From contig NZ_CP032157.1 of assembly GCF_003555545.1 (NCBI RefSeq), forward strand, positions 1,058,546-1,122,545: a stretch of DNA of 64,000 bases, written 5' to 3'. Each line of letters begins with the position of its first letter. Positions within the stretch are counted from its first letter, which is position 1. This document shows positions 54,881 to 63,988 of the stretch, in pieces. A model generated the notes under the pieces. The model was given only the letters and a program-made list of their open reading frames with translations. It had not been told where the DNA came from and ran no database searches. The translations under genes were made by a program, and so were the position numbers. Origin of the DNA: Paraflavitalea soli (GTDB lineage Bacteria; Bacteroidota; Bacteroidia; Chitinophagales; Chitinophagaceae).

Positions 54881-54888
54881 TAGGTTTG
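54881..54888 (+). promoter_or_regulatory. Possible -7 element for the GH28-like gene
   Basis: TAGGTTTG is an exact match to TAnnTTTG, 74 nt upstream of the start at 54963 in the divergent gap with SusC. No TTTG sits at the right upstream distance, so the call is weak. Confidence 0.3.
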
Positions 54889-54962
54889 AAAAGCTAAAAT
54901 AGCTTACCGCAAAGCCAGTATCGTTTGATCGTTGAATTATTAATTAGTGCATATTCGTTGTT

Positions 54963-56669
54963 ATGAAAAATAACGATTCCGTTTCCCGCCGCCAATGGTT
55001 CGAACGCATGGCTGTACCTGCCATTACCCTTGCAGGAGCAGGTCTGATAGGTATGCCCGCTGCTGCAACAGCAGCCCCGCACAGCAATGCCCCGCATGAA
55101 GATATGTCCGCCGGTAACGCCTTATATAATGTAAAGGATTTTGGCGCCAAAGGCGATGGTCAAACCCTCGATACTGCCGCTATCCAGGCAGCTATTGATG
55201 CCTGCACCAAAGAACAGGGAGGTACCGTAGTGATCCCTGCCGGTGAATTTATTTGCGGCACCATCGAATTGAAGTCCGGTGTTACCCTGCATGTGGCCAC
55301 CAATAGCCGTTTGCTGGGGAGTAAAAAACGGGAAGACTATACCGCCGGTAAAGGCGTTCCTTCCGGCAATGGCAATATTGTATTTATCTATGCTGCCAAT
55401 GCAGAGAATATCTCCATAGAAGGGTATGGAACTATTGATGGAAATGGTCTTTCCTTTTATAATGGCAAAGGAGATAATACCGGCCCCAACCAACGAGGCG
55501 TAGGCGGTAATTTCGATCGGCCCCACCTCATCGTATTCTATCAATGCACCAGGTTCCAGGTAAAAGACATCCTGCTCACCAACAGCGCTTACCACTGCTT
55601 CCGCATCCTGAAATGCAAGCACGTGCAATTGCACAATATCCGCATCTACAACCGTGTCAATAAGAACAATGACGGCTTTCACTTCAACGATACCCAGTAT
55701 GTACACATCACCAATTGTGATGTGCAGTGCCAGGATGATGCCTGCGCCTTATTTGGCAGCAACCAGTTTGTTACCGTCACCAATTGCAGTTTCAGCACCC
55801 GCTGGTCCATCTTCCGGTTTGGCGGTGGTGAAGCACAAAATATCACCATCTCCAATTGCCTGATCTATGATACCTATGGTTGTCCTATCAAGATCAGTTC
55901 CGGCAGGGCCAAAATAGAAAACCTGAGCTTCTCCAATATCATCATGCGCAACGTGACCGGACCCATCGGCATCGGATTTACAGGCAGTAGCAATCAGAAC
56001 AACAACAATAATAATACGACAGATACAACGCCTTCTTTTGTGCGCAATATCTCTTTCAGCAATATCCGGGCAAGTGTGGTAGAAAAACCGGTGAACCATC
56101 CGGATATTCATTTCGGCGTAAATGTATTTGACGGGGAACTTAATTCCTGTATCACCCTCAATGGGGTAGGGAAGGTATACCTGGAAAACATCAGCCTCTC
56201 TGATATTCATGTTGTTTATGCAGGGGGAGGCACCAAAGAACAGGCGGGTAAAAGAGAAGTGCCTGAGTTGAGCGCTGAATATTTTGGTGTGTGGGGTACA
56301 GCGCCTTTTGGCCCGCCTGCTTATGGATTGTATGCCCGCAATGTGAAAGGATTGAGCCTGCACAATGTACGCTTCACTTATGAAAAGCCCGATGCACGCC
56401 CTGCCATTATTCTCGATAATGTACAGGATGCTACTATTAATGGCCTGAGCGCCCAGGGCAGCACAGCAGGAGAGTTGTTGCGCTTCGTCAATACAAAGGA
56501 TGTATTGCTCACAGCCACCCGTGTGCTCTCGCCCGCAGCGGTATTCCTCCAGGTAGAGGGCGCTGCTTCTGAAAATATTAAAGTGGATGGCGGGGATATC
56601 AGCAAGGCTGTCAAACCGCTGGCCCTGGTAAGTGGGGCTGTAAAAAAAGCAGTCACGCTGCGTGTTTGA
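54963..56669 (+). CDS. GH28-like right-handed beta-helix protein (polygalacturonase family), Tat-type leader
   Basis: The leader SRRQWFERMAVPAITLAGAGL has a twin-arginine pair and a hydrophobic stretch, suggesting Tat export. A pectate-lyase-3-like opening (YNVKDFGAKGDGQTLDTAAIQAAID, about residues 55-80) leads into a parallel beta-helix. GH28 catalytic positions appear as NND (in KNNDGFHF) and QDD (CQDDACALF); the usual GHG and RIK motifs are not evident (RWSIFRFGGG instead), so activity may differ. It is divergent from a SusCD pair, forming a minimal pectin- or rhamnogalacturonan-type locus by inference. Confidence 0.82.
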   Translation: MKNNDSVSRRQWFERMAVPAITLAGAGLIGMPAAATAAPHSNAPHEDMSAGNALYNVKDFGAKGDGQTLDTAAIQAAIDACTKEQGGTVVIPAGEFICGTIELKSGVTLHVATNSRLLGSKKREDYTAGKGVPSGNGNIVFIYAANAENISIEGYGTIDGNGLSFYNGKGDNTGPNQRGVGGNFDRPHLIVFYQCTRFQVKDILLTNSAYHCFRILKCKHVQLHNIRIYNRVNKNNDGFHFNDTQYVHITNCDVQCQDDACALFGSNQFVTVTNCSFSTRWSIFRFGGGEAQNITISNCLIYDTYGCPIKISSGRAKIENLSFSNIIMRNVTGPIGIGFTGSSNQNNNNNNTTDTTPSFVRNISFSNIRASVVEKPVNHPDIHFGVNVFDGELNSCITLNGVGKVYLENISLSDIHVVYAGGGTKEQAGKREVPELSAEYFGVWGTAPFGPPAYGLYARNVKGLSLHNVRFTYEKPDARPAIILDNVQDATINGLSAQGSTAGELLRFVNTKDVLLTATRVLSPAAVFLQVEGAASENIKVDGGDISKAVKPLALVSGAVKKAVTLRV

Positions 56670-56677
56670 TCCTTGCC

Positions 56678-57760
56678 TTAATCTGCAAACTGAACAGAAT
56701 ATATCATTGGCAGGTAGTTGTTGATTACCTGCCAGTTTTCTCCTTTGTCGGCAGAGAAGAACAGGTTGCCCGTGGTAGTACCAAAAGCTACCGCATTGCC
56801 AGCGCTTACTAAGGCATGGCGGTATACGATGTCAAAACAGTTTTCCTGCGGCAGTCCATTCCTCAGCTCTTTCCAGGTCTTGCCTCCATCATCCGTGCGG
56901 CAAATACACAAGGCGCCTTTGATGGCTGTACGTGTTTCATCACTGCGGGCGGGTGCTACCCATGCCTGGAGCGGATTGTCTTCGGCTACTGCGATGGCAA
57001 AGCCAAAGTAAGCAGGGCCATTTGCCTGGCCAATATCTTCCCAGTTTTTAGCGCCATCTGTAGAGCGGAAGATACCGCAGTGGTTCTGTTGCCACAGGCT
57101 GTCCGGATCGCCGGGTGCCGCTACCAGGATATGTGGATCGTGTCCTACTTCTGTAGATGGATCGGGCAGAAATTCTGCACGCAATCCTTTATTACGTATG
57201 GCCCAGGATTTGCCGCCATCCACTGTTTCAAATACGCCGGCGCAACTAATGCCTATATGAATATGGTTCTCATCCCGGGGATCTACTACGATGGAGTGGA
57301 TACCGGGCAGGTCGCGGCCACCGCCAAACCATCCTTCTTTACGGGTAGGATGATTCCACAGCGATTCCACCAGTTGAAAACTGTTGCCTTCATCTTCACT
57401 CACAAAGAGGCCGCCGGGATCAGTGCCTGCCCATATTTTGGAAGGGAATTGTTTGCCTCCATGCGCCATAGACCATATATAGCGGGTAGTGGCCTTCATG
57501 CCGTCTTTCACTTCTGCTCCTTCGGGATAAGCGGGTGCGGCTACCTCCTCCCAGGTTTGCCCGCGGTCTTTGGAGCGGTGCATCTTCACCCCCCAATGTC
57601 CATGGTCCAGGCAGGCCCACCAGGTGCCATTGCGCGGATCGGCATAAGCGATCGATACAGGAACACCTTCAAAAGAGAGATTAATGGCCTTCCATTGGCC
57701 TTGTTGAAACTCATAGGCGATAAACCCTTTACGGGTCCCCAGTAGCATCGTTGATTGCAT
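56678..57760 (-). CDS. BNR/YVTN-type beta-propeller protein (exo-sialidase-like fold)
   Basis: The 360-aa product has repeated propeller blades with Asp-box motifs (SKDRGQTWEEV, SEDEGNSFQ, TVDGGKSWAI, STDGAKNWEDI, TDDGGKTWKEL, SADKGENWQVI). There is no signal peptide and no sialidase Arg triad that I can identify, so a sialidase function is not claimed. It is followed 18 nt upstream in coordinate (57779) by a MoaD/ThiS-like gene on the same strand. I recall this pairing as recurrent in bacteria; its function is unknown to me. Confidence 0.85.
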   Translation of the reverse strand: MQSTMLLGTRKGFIAYEFQQGQWKAINLSFEGVPVSIAYADPRNGTWWACLDHGHWGVKMHRSKDRGQTWEEVAAPAYPEGAEVKDGMKATTRYIWSMAHGGKQFPSKIWAGTDPGGLFVSEDEGNSFQLVESLWNHPTRKEGWFGGGRDLPGIHSIVVDPRDENHIHIGISCAGVFETVDGGKSWAIRNKGLRAEFLPDPSTEVGHDPHILVAAPGDPDSLWQQNHCGIFRSTDGAKNWEDIGQANGPAYFGFAIAVAEDNPLQAWVAPARSDETRTAIKGALCICRTDDGGKTWKELRNGLPQENCFDIVYRHALVSAGNAVAFGTTTGNLFFSADKGENWQVINNYLPMIYSVQFAD

Positions 57761-57778
57761 ATAGAGCTGGTTTGAATG

Positions 57779-58051
57779 TTATCCTCCCGATAAAGCCTGC
57801 ATAATATAGATCTCGCTGTTGGAGGAAAAGGCATCACTCAGCGAGGTCCTGTCTTTGATCAGGTGGCCATCGATGAATATATTCACATGTTTGCGCAGCT
57901 GTCCCTGTTCATCCAGTATATAACTACGCATGCCGGGATACCTGGCTTCCATCTCGTCGAGGATGGAAGCCAGTGTTTGTCCCTGTGCCGGTGTTTGCGT
58001 TAAACCCGGAAAGAATCTTTTCAATGCATAGGTGAATTTGACAGTAGGCAT
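57779..58051 (-). CDS. MoaD/ThiS-like ubiquitin-fold protein
   Basis: The 90-aa product has the beta-grasp size and ends in ALSGG, the C-terminal Gly-Gly used for thiocarboxylation in sulfur carriers. Pattern VKFTYALKRFF ... HVNIFIDGHLI ... SEIYIMQALSGG fits the fold. No MoaE, ThiF/MoeB or cofactor genes are nearby; its partner is the beta-propeller gene 18 nt downstream. It is therefore probably not a molybdopterin or thiamin carrier. Confidence 0.88.
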   Translation of the reverse strand: MPTVKFTYALKRFFPGLTQTPAQGQTLASILDEMEARYPGMRSYILDEQGQLRKHVNIFIDGHLIKDRTSLSDAFSSNSEIYIMQALSGG

Positions 58052-58087
58052 GACTATCGGTTAGCTGCTGTGAGCGTTGGAAAGCTT

Positions 58088-58696
58088 TTAGTTTTTAGGA
58101 AAGCCCGCATCGGCTTTTACCTCCCTGATCTGTTGCGTATGCCGGTTGGTATGGGCAGCCATGAACAGGATCATCTGGTAACTGTCAAGCAGACCGAACT
58201 GTAAAGTGATCACATGATTGCGCAGGTCATCATCAGTAGACTTGACGTAATCTGTTAGTTTAACCCGGCCACTTTGAAAGGCGGTAAGGGCTTCGGACAT
58301 GGATTTAAAAGCGGAATTCTCTGGTTTAAGCTGATCGAAGGTTTGCCGTTTTGTTGACCGGTCTTCTATCATCTTAACCACTTGTTCATCGGTCATTTTA
58401 ATCTCGCTGCGTTTTTCAGGATTGGCCGGTTGTTTGATCCCGCCATCTGTCATTTGCCACAGCATCTGTTCAGTCGTGGCAATGTGCTTAACGCATTCTT
58501 CCACGCTCCATCGGTCTGCTGCCGGTTTGTACTTCAACTGGGCTTCGCTCAAACCTTTTAATTCCTGTAACAGGTCTTTTTCTGTGGATTGCAGTAACTG
58601 AATAGCGTCTTTTCTTTCTTTTTCTGAAAGGCCATTAGCGGGAATGGTAAAAGCCAGTGCCGCCAGGGCAACTGCAAAAAATAGCATCGTTTTCAT
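58088..58696 (-). CDS. Exported DinB-like metal-binding helical protein
   Basis: A signal-like N-terminus (about 1-21) precedes a four-helix-bundle DinB-type domain. Metal ligands are likely His71 (in VKHIATTEQ), His182 and His186 (AAHTNRH), the standard three-His set. Most DinB proteins are cytoplasmic thiol-dependent transferases; export is a common variant in Bacteroidota. Length 202 aa. Substrate unknown. Confidence 0.85.
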   Translation of the reverse strand: MKTMLFFAVALAALAFTIPANGLSEKERKDAIQLLQSTEKDLLQELKGLSEAQLKYKPAADRWSVEECVKHIATTEQMLWQMTDGGIKQPANPEKRSEIKMTDEQVVKMIEDRSTKRQTFDQLKPENSAFKSMSEALTAFQSGRVKLTDYVKSTDDDLRNHVITLQFGLLDSYQMILFMAAHTNRHTQQIREVKADAGFPKN

Positions 58697-59015
58697 ACCT
58701 AAGCAATTATTGATGAATAATTAGATGGCTAAATTAAGGTCTCACGGGGGGAGGAATAGGGGGTAAAACAGACATTTTGTAGGGTGGATCCGGACAAATA
58801 GGCGGGTACCAGCTTTCGCAAGGCTTAGAAAGCAATCAATAAGCAGTAAAGATAAGAATAATAATGGATGGGCTAAAGTACTAATAATTAATCAATTGGG
58901 TCAAATAAGACTTTCTCTTAAAATATTTAACAGGGTGGCTTTAGTACAGAGAGGCCAATTGGTTGTTTTATCTAGTAGGCGGATACGATAGTAAATATAA
59001 AGGATAACCGATACC
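58697..59015. other. 319-bp divergent intergenic stretch before the RHS-like gene
   Basis: I see no gene, hairpin terminator or repeat here. It must contain promoters for the DinB-like (-) and RHS-like (+) genes; no exact TAnnTTTG motif with a TTTG partner was found by eye. Confidence 0.5.
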
Positions 59016-62000
59016 ATGCTAAACCGTATAAGACTTTTACGAAAGGCTGCCATTATTGGTATGCTCTTACTGCTTGCTGTTGCTGTAACAATTGCCCAGG
59101 AGGATCCTGGTTCCCCTTATCCCAAAGTCACCATCGCCTCTCCCACAGCTGTCTCACTGGGAAAGTATACCGATATCCCGGTCAACTACCACACGGGCAT
59201 TCCGCAGATCAATATGCCCATCTACACCATAAAAGAAGGTCCTCTTTCTTTACCCGTCAGCCTTAACTATCATGCAGGGGGTATAAAAGTGATGGAGCCT
59301 GCCAGTTGGGTAGGAGCGGGCTGGTCTTTGCAGGCCGGTGGTATGATCACCCGTGTAGTGCGTGGTGCGCCGGATGAAGCGGGTACCACAGGTATGGGCG
59401 TGTATGGACACTTCAGCCACTATGGTTTCAGCAACTACCTCACTATCAATAGCGGATCGACTGCTCCCTATGATCAGGCTTTTGCCAATGCGCAATATGA
59501 TGGCGAGCCCGACCTTTTTTCCTTCAGCTTCAATGGCTATTCCGGTAAGTTCTATTTTGACGACGATCGGAAACCCGTTTTGGTAAATGGCGAAGACCTG
59601 AAGATAGATTACTATTTCCCGCGCGATACTGCCAGTTCTTTCACAGCCCAAAGCTCCAATATCCAGGGTTTTATCATTACAGTACCTTCCGGTGATAAAT
59701 ACCATTTTGGTATTACGCCGGGCGGCAATACCAGCGGCGTGAGTGCTGTAGAGACTTCCTTCCTGTATTCCGGCGATCCCAATATGACCGATCGCCTCTT
59801 TGCGAGTTGGTTCCTCAACAAGATTGTTTCGGCCGATGGTATGTTTTCCATCAACCTTACCTATGCCGCAGAGAACTATAGTTATTTCACCCTGTCTATG
59901 TTCCCGGTAAATGGCAACTTCTCTTCCAACTGGACCAACCCTTCACAAAACGAATACAAGCTCGTTAAAAATTATGTACAGGGCGTACGGCTAAACCAGG
60001 TGTCCTTTTCCAATGGTATAGTGAGCTTTCTGCCTGGAAGTAACCGTACTGATCTTAGTAATAGTTACTTTGCAGGTGCTACGTATGATGACAATGCCAA
60101 TACAGAAGCCAAAGTGCTCGACGCTATTGCCGTTACCAATAACCAGGGTTTCTGTAAAAAGTTTCGTTTCTTTTACAGCTACTTTACTGCCCCCGACGAA
60201 AACCTGCCGGGCTACCTGTCCAACTACTCCATTCAATCCGATCGTTACCGGCTGAGGCTCGACAGCCTGCAGGAACTTACCTGCAACAATACGCTTTCCC
60301 TGCCACCGCACAGATTTATATACAACAGTAGCACCCTGTCCCGCCGCCTCTCCTTCGGTCAGGACCACTGGGGTTATGCCAATGGGGTGGTGGGCAACAA
60401 TACCCTGGTGCCTACTTATACCATCAACACCTATAAATTCGTGCCCGGCGCCGATAGAGAACCTGCCTGGCCCGCTATGCAACAAGGTGCGCTGGCTAAG
60501 ATCATTTATCCCACCGGCGGCTATACGGCTTACCAGTTCGAGCCCAATCGTACCTGGATAAGCACCACCCGTTATAATGAGACCTTCCGTTATTCCTATA
60601 GCGTAGGGTATGATGGTAGTAATACAGCCTCCTTTACCAATCTTTCCTTTAGTAACAACTATTACCGCGTTGTAAAAAGCAATAGTGCTTGCCCGCCCAA
60701 TACCCCCGGCTGTACGGCAGGCGCTTCCCTGGTAAACGGCAGTAATTCGGTAGCGCTGGGAGGAATAGCCGGCAACAGCCGGGATACTTCCATTATACTG
60801 ATACCGGCAGGTACTTACACGCTGAACATGTGGCGCGATGCTGCCCAAACAGGTAGCGGAGCACAGTATACGTTTACCGAGATCATTCCCCAGGCGGTAA
60901 ATGAAAACGCAATGGTGGGGGGATTGCGCATCAGGCAGATCATTCAGAAAGACAGTGCCCTGGCGCGCGACAGTATCCTTACCAATTATGAGTACAATGT
61001 CAATAACCGGTCCACCGGTGTCCTTTACAGCCGTCCGGCCTATGTGCAGGTGGTACGCAACAACGTGGTCAAAATGTTTGGACTGTCTCCTGCTGGTTCA
61101 GGGGCTGCCACGCATCCCAATACCAATGGTTGCATGGGGCCCGAAACGGGCAACAATACCCAGCTGTATTTCAAATCACCCTGTCCTATATTTCCCATGG
61201 CTTCCACCCAGGGCAATCATATAGGATATAATGAAGTAAAAGTATTTCAGCCTGGAAATGGGTACAGCATCTATCGCTATTATGGTTCCGGCCAGTGGGA
61301 TACGGTCGATGATGACATTGCTTACCGAAATATTAATCCCACCATTTGTAATCCTTCTACTCCCAATAGCCCGGCTGCTCCCTTGCCTTATGAGTACAGG
61401 CGCGGACAGCTGAAGTATGAAGGCCATTTTACAGAAGCCGGCCAGTTGCTGAAAGAATCCTATTATACCATGCAGTTCGATAGCACCCAGTCAACCCCTG
61501 CTTACATGGTCAATTATGTGTTGGGCGCTTTACTGGGCAATACATATGAGCTAAAAGGCTACCGGAAAAAACAAACCCAGGTTATCACCAATACCCTTAT
61601 ACCTGCCACTGGCGCTTCCAGCCAGGTTATTCAGACGGTATACAACGAAAGCCCCTGGCACAACCAGCCTACACGCCTCGTAACCATTCAGGCGGCAGGT
61701 GATACGCAGACCATCCGTCACCAATACTCCCGGGATTTTCGCATCAGTTATTGTGATACTATCAGCACCGGCCTTACGGCTTACAACACTGCCTGCACCA
61801 GTTGTGATGCTACGATGTATACTGCTACTGCCGGTTGTACTACCGTATCCTGCCGCTATGGGGCCTGGGTCAATAATATTATTTGCCGGGCCAATGCCCG
61901 CAAGGCGTACATCACCCGCCGCCGCAATAATTTTACCAACTCTTCCAATGCATTTGCTGCCTGCCTGCTCAATGCTAAAAATGCCGCCGATGTTGCCCTC

Positions 62001-63440
62001 AAGCCCATCCTTGAATTACAACAGCAGTCCATTCTTTTGCCCATCGAAACCGCCCGGTGGAAAAATACGTGGCTCGTCGGCGCATCGTTCTACGGGTACG
62101 ATTATATGGCGTACCCCGTAGGAAAAGTTTACCTGGCCAAAGGCCGCAAGGTCAACCTGGCAGCGCCTGCTGGCAGTTTCACCCAGGCTGTCACTGCCGC
62201 TGGTAATACCTCCCTGGCTATGGACAGCCGTTATGCAGACGAAAGCAGTTTTAAATACTATGGCGGCAATCCGGTTCAGCTCACCGCCAAAGATGGGATC
62301 AGCAATACCTTTGTATGGGATTATCAGAATACCCTGCCGGTAGCATCAATTACCAATGCAACCACTGACCGGGTGGCTTATACCTCTTTCGAAACAAATG
62401 GCCTGGGTGGCTGGAACCTTAATAGCGGAGCTGTCCTGCTCAGCAACGGCGGCGTCACCGGAATTAGGGCCGTAGCCGGCGGTGTGAATAAAACAGTGCC
62501 TGCAGGTAATTATGTCGTTAGCGTATGGAGCACGGGCAATACCTGGATCAATGGACAGTTGCAAACCCAGCCGCCCGTTAAGTCAATAGGCGCCTGGAAA
62601 CTTATTGAACTGGCTTTAACCAATGTCACCACCATCAATGTATCGGGCGATACTATAGATGAAGTAAGACTATTTCCGCAGGGAGCGCTTATGACTACTT
62701 ATACCTATGCGCCACTGATAGGCATTACCAGTCAGTGTGATGCAACAGGCAGGATGTCTTATTACGAATATGACAGCCTTGCCCGTCTCATTCGCATACG
62801 CGATGACAACGGGAATATCCTGAAGCAGGTCGACTACCAGTACCAGGCGCCTGTTCATGGCAATGCTGTATGGCAGGCCACAGGCATTACCCGGTGCAAA
62901 CCCTGCGCTCAAAATGCAGCTTATACCTCCAGTGTCCTGCAGAACCAGGAAAAAGACATCAATCCCAATAGCACTACCTATAATCAGTTACGGTGGGCGG
63001 ATGCCGGCACCAGCAGCACTTGTACACCAACGCCCGACTGGCAGAATACCACCACGGCGCTGCGTTGCCGCCAGGCAGGTGGGCAAAATACGGGTGAGCA
63101 GGAGCAGGAACAGCGGGACAATAACCCTTGCAGTATTTCCTATAACGTGCCCCGCTGGGTGATTGCCGGTACGAACCTTACTGCCTGTCCTTTGCCGGTG
63201 GTTACCTGCGATGCCAGCAATTGCAGCGGCAATGATAAAAAATGCGTATTCGGCGTGTGTGAAACCGGCAGGGTAGTAGCCATTTCCTCCGTATGGAAGA
63301 AAGTAGTTTACAACGGTGCACAGGTATTCAAATGGGAATGTGTTCACAAATATTGTTTTTCCGATGGCACTGGCAGTACCTATACCTGGATCACATACAA
63401 CGATACACCCTGTGCCATTGGCAACTGCAATCCCGAATGA
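59016..63440 (+). CDS. Large exported RHS/YD-repeat-like protein with DUF5977-type C-terminal repeats
   Basis: Signal peptide (about 1-27, ending TIAQ) and the opening typical of Bacteroidota RHS-like proteins (SLGKYTDIPVNYHTGIPQINMPIY, GGIKVMEPASWVGAGWSL). The 1474-aa chain is beta-rich. Residues about 910-960 form a cysteine-rich block (CTSCDAT, AGCTTVSCRYG). A single YD-type repeat is at about 1240 (YYEYDSLARLIRIRDDNGNILKQ). After it come two DUF5977-like repeats, then a Cys-containing end. No polymorphic toxin domain is seen at the C-terminus. A gene for a GPx-like protein begins 29 nt downstream. Confidence 0.85.
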   Translation: MLNRIRLLRKAAIIGMLLLLAVAVTIAQEDPGSPYPKVTIASPTAVSLGKYTDIPVNYHTGIPQINMPIYTIKEGPLSLPVSLNYHAGGIKVMEPASWVGAGWSLQAGGMITRVVRGAPDEAGTTGMGVYGHFSHYGFSNYLTINSGSTAPYDQAFANAQYDGEPDLFSFSFNGYSGKFYFDDDRKPVLVNGEDLKIDYYFPRDTASSFTAQSSNIQGFIITVPSGDKYHFGITPGGNTSGVSAVETSFLYSGDPNMTDRLFASWFLNKIVSADGMFSINLTYAAENYSYFTLSMFPVNGNFSSNWTNPSQNEYKLVKNYVQGVRLNQVSFSNGIVSFLPGSNRTDLSNSYFAGATYDDNANTEAKVLDAIAVTNNQGFCKKFRFFYSYFTAPDENLPGYLSNYSIQSDRYRLRLDSLQELTCNNTLSLPPHRFIYNSSTLSRRLSFGQDHWGYANGVVGNNTLVPTYTINTYKFVPGADREPAWPAMQQGALAKIIYPTGGYTAYQFEPNRTWISTTRYNETFRYSYSVGYDGSNTASFTNLSFSNNYYRVVKSNSACPPNTPGCTAGASLVNGSNSVALGGIAGNSRDTSIILIPAGTYTLNMWRDAAQTGSGAQYTFTEIIPQAVNENAMVGGLRIRQIIQKDSALARDSILTNYEYNVNNRSTGVLYSRPAYVQVVRNNVVKMFGLSPAGSGAATHPNTNGCMGPETGNNTQLYFKSPCPIFPMASTQGNHIGYNEVKVFQPGNGYSIYRYYGSGQWDTVDDDIAYRNINPTICNPSTPNSPAAPLPYEYRRGQLKYEGHFTEAGQLLKESYYTMQFDSTQSTPAYMVNYVLGALLGNTYELKGYRKKQTQVITNTLIPATGASSQVIQTVYNESPWHNQPTRLVTIQAAGDTQTIRHQYSRDFRISYCDTISTGLTAYNTACTSCDATMYTATAGCTTVSCRYGAWVNNIICRANARKAYITRRRNNFTNSSNAFAACLLNAKNAADVALKPILELQQQSILLPIETARWKNTWLVGASFYGYDYMAYPVGKVYLAKGRKVNLAAPAGSFTQAVTAAGNTSLAMDSRYADESSFKYYGGNPVQLTAKDGISNTFVWDYQNTLPVASITNATTDRVAYTSFETNGLGGWNLNSGAVLLSNGGVTGIRAVAGGVNKTVPAGNYVVSVWSTGNTWINGQLQTQPPVKSIGAWKLIELALTNVTTINVSGDTIDEVRLFPQGALMTTYTYAPLIGITSQCDATGRMSYYEYDSLARLIRIRDDNGNILKQVDYQYQAPVHGNAVWQATGITRCKPCAQNAAYTSSVLQNQEKDINPNSTTYNQLRWADAGTSSTCTPTPDWQNTTTALRCRQAGGQNTGEQEQEQRDNNPCSISYNVPRWVIAGTNLTACPLPVVTCDASNCSGNDKKCVFGVCETGRVVAISSVWKKVVYNGAQVFKWECVHKYCFSDGTGSTYTWITYNDTPCAIGNCNPE

Positions 63441-63468
63441 TCCATACAACCACGTAAAAACAAATGAT

Positions 63469-63981
63469 ATGCTGCTGATCCAATTCTTGCTTTGCATCCT
63501 GCTCACAGGTATTTATGATATACAGATCACTTCGATTGACGGCACGGCCGTTTCCATGAGTAAATTCCGTCAGCAGAAAATATTGCTGGTCAATATCGCT
63601 ACCGGCAGTCCAAGGGTAGGCCAGTTGGGCGAATTGCAACAACTGCACCAGCAATATGGCGATAGTCTCGTCATTATAGCTTTCCCTTCCGAAAGCTTTG
63701 GTCATGAGGCCAGGACCAACGAAGAGATCGCCCGTTTCTGCCGGGATAACTGGCAGGTCGGTTTCCTGCTGGCTGCCAAAGATCCGGTGACGGGTACGGC
63801 ACAGCAGCCCCTTTACCATTGGCTTACCACCCTGGCCGATAACGGCGTCAACAATACAGCACCTGCGGGGGATTTCCATAAATTCCTCATTGGTAAAGAA
63901 GGCAATATCATTGGCATTTTCGCTCCTTCGGTCAGTCCGCTGGATAGTACACTCATCAACGCCATCAAGGACACCCAATAA
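63469..63981 (+). CDS. Glutathione-peroxidase-like protein lacking the peroxidatic cysteine
   Basis: ATG at 63469 begins a hydrophobic leader (LLIQFLLCILLTG), so an exported or anchored protein. The 170-aa chain follows the GPx fold: LVNIAT, then ELQQLHQQYGDSLVIIAFP, TNEEIARFC and a C-terminal FHKFLIG. Where GPx proteins have VAS-K-[CU]-G, this reads IATGSPRVG; the peroxidatic Cys/Sec is missing, and the second motif FPCNQFG has become FPSESFG, losing the tetrad Gln. It is therefore probably a pseudoenzyme. It lies 29 nt after the RHS-like gene and may be its partner. Confidence 0.75.
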   Translation: MLLIQFLLCILLTGIYDIQITSIDGTAVSMSKFRQQKILLVNIATGSPRVGQLGELQQLHQQYGDSLVIIAFPSESFGHEARTNEEIARFCRDNWQVGFLLAAKDPVTGTAQQPLYHWLTTLADNGVNNTAPAGDFHKFLIGKEGNIIGIFAPSVSPLDSTLINAIKDTQ

Positions 63982-63988
63982 CCCTGCT

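Noticed and set aside
56678-57760. Propeller protein considered as a sialidase
   Set aside because: Asp-boxes are structural; the catalytic arginine triad and an export signal were not found.
59991-60848. 285-aa open frame antisense to the RHS-like gene
   Set aside because: It lies fully inside a well-supported gene, has low-complexity Gly/Ile/Val content typical of antisense frames and no recognisable domain.
59016-63440. RHS-like protein considered as a toxin with the next gene as immunity
   Set aside because: No toxin domain or cleavage motif is seen at the C-terminus, and the next protein looks like a thioredoxin-fold pseudoenzyme, not a typical immunity protein.
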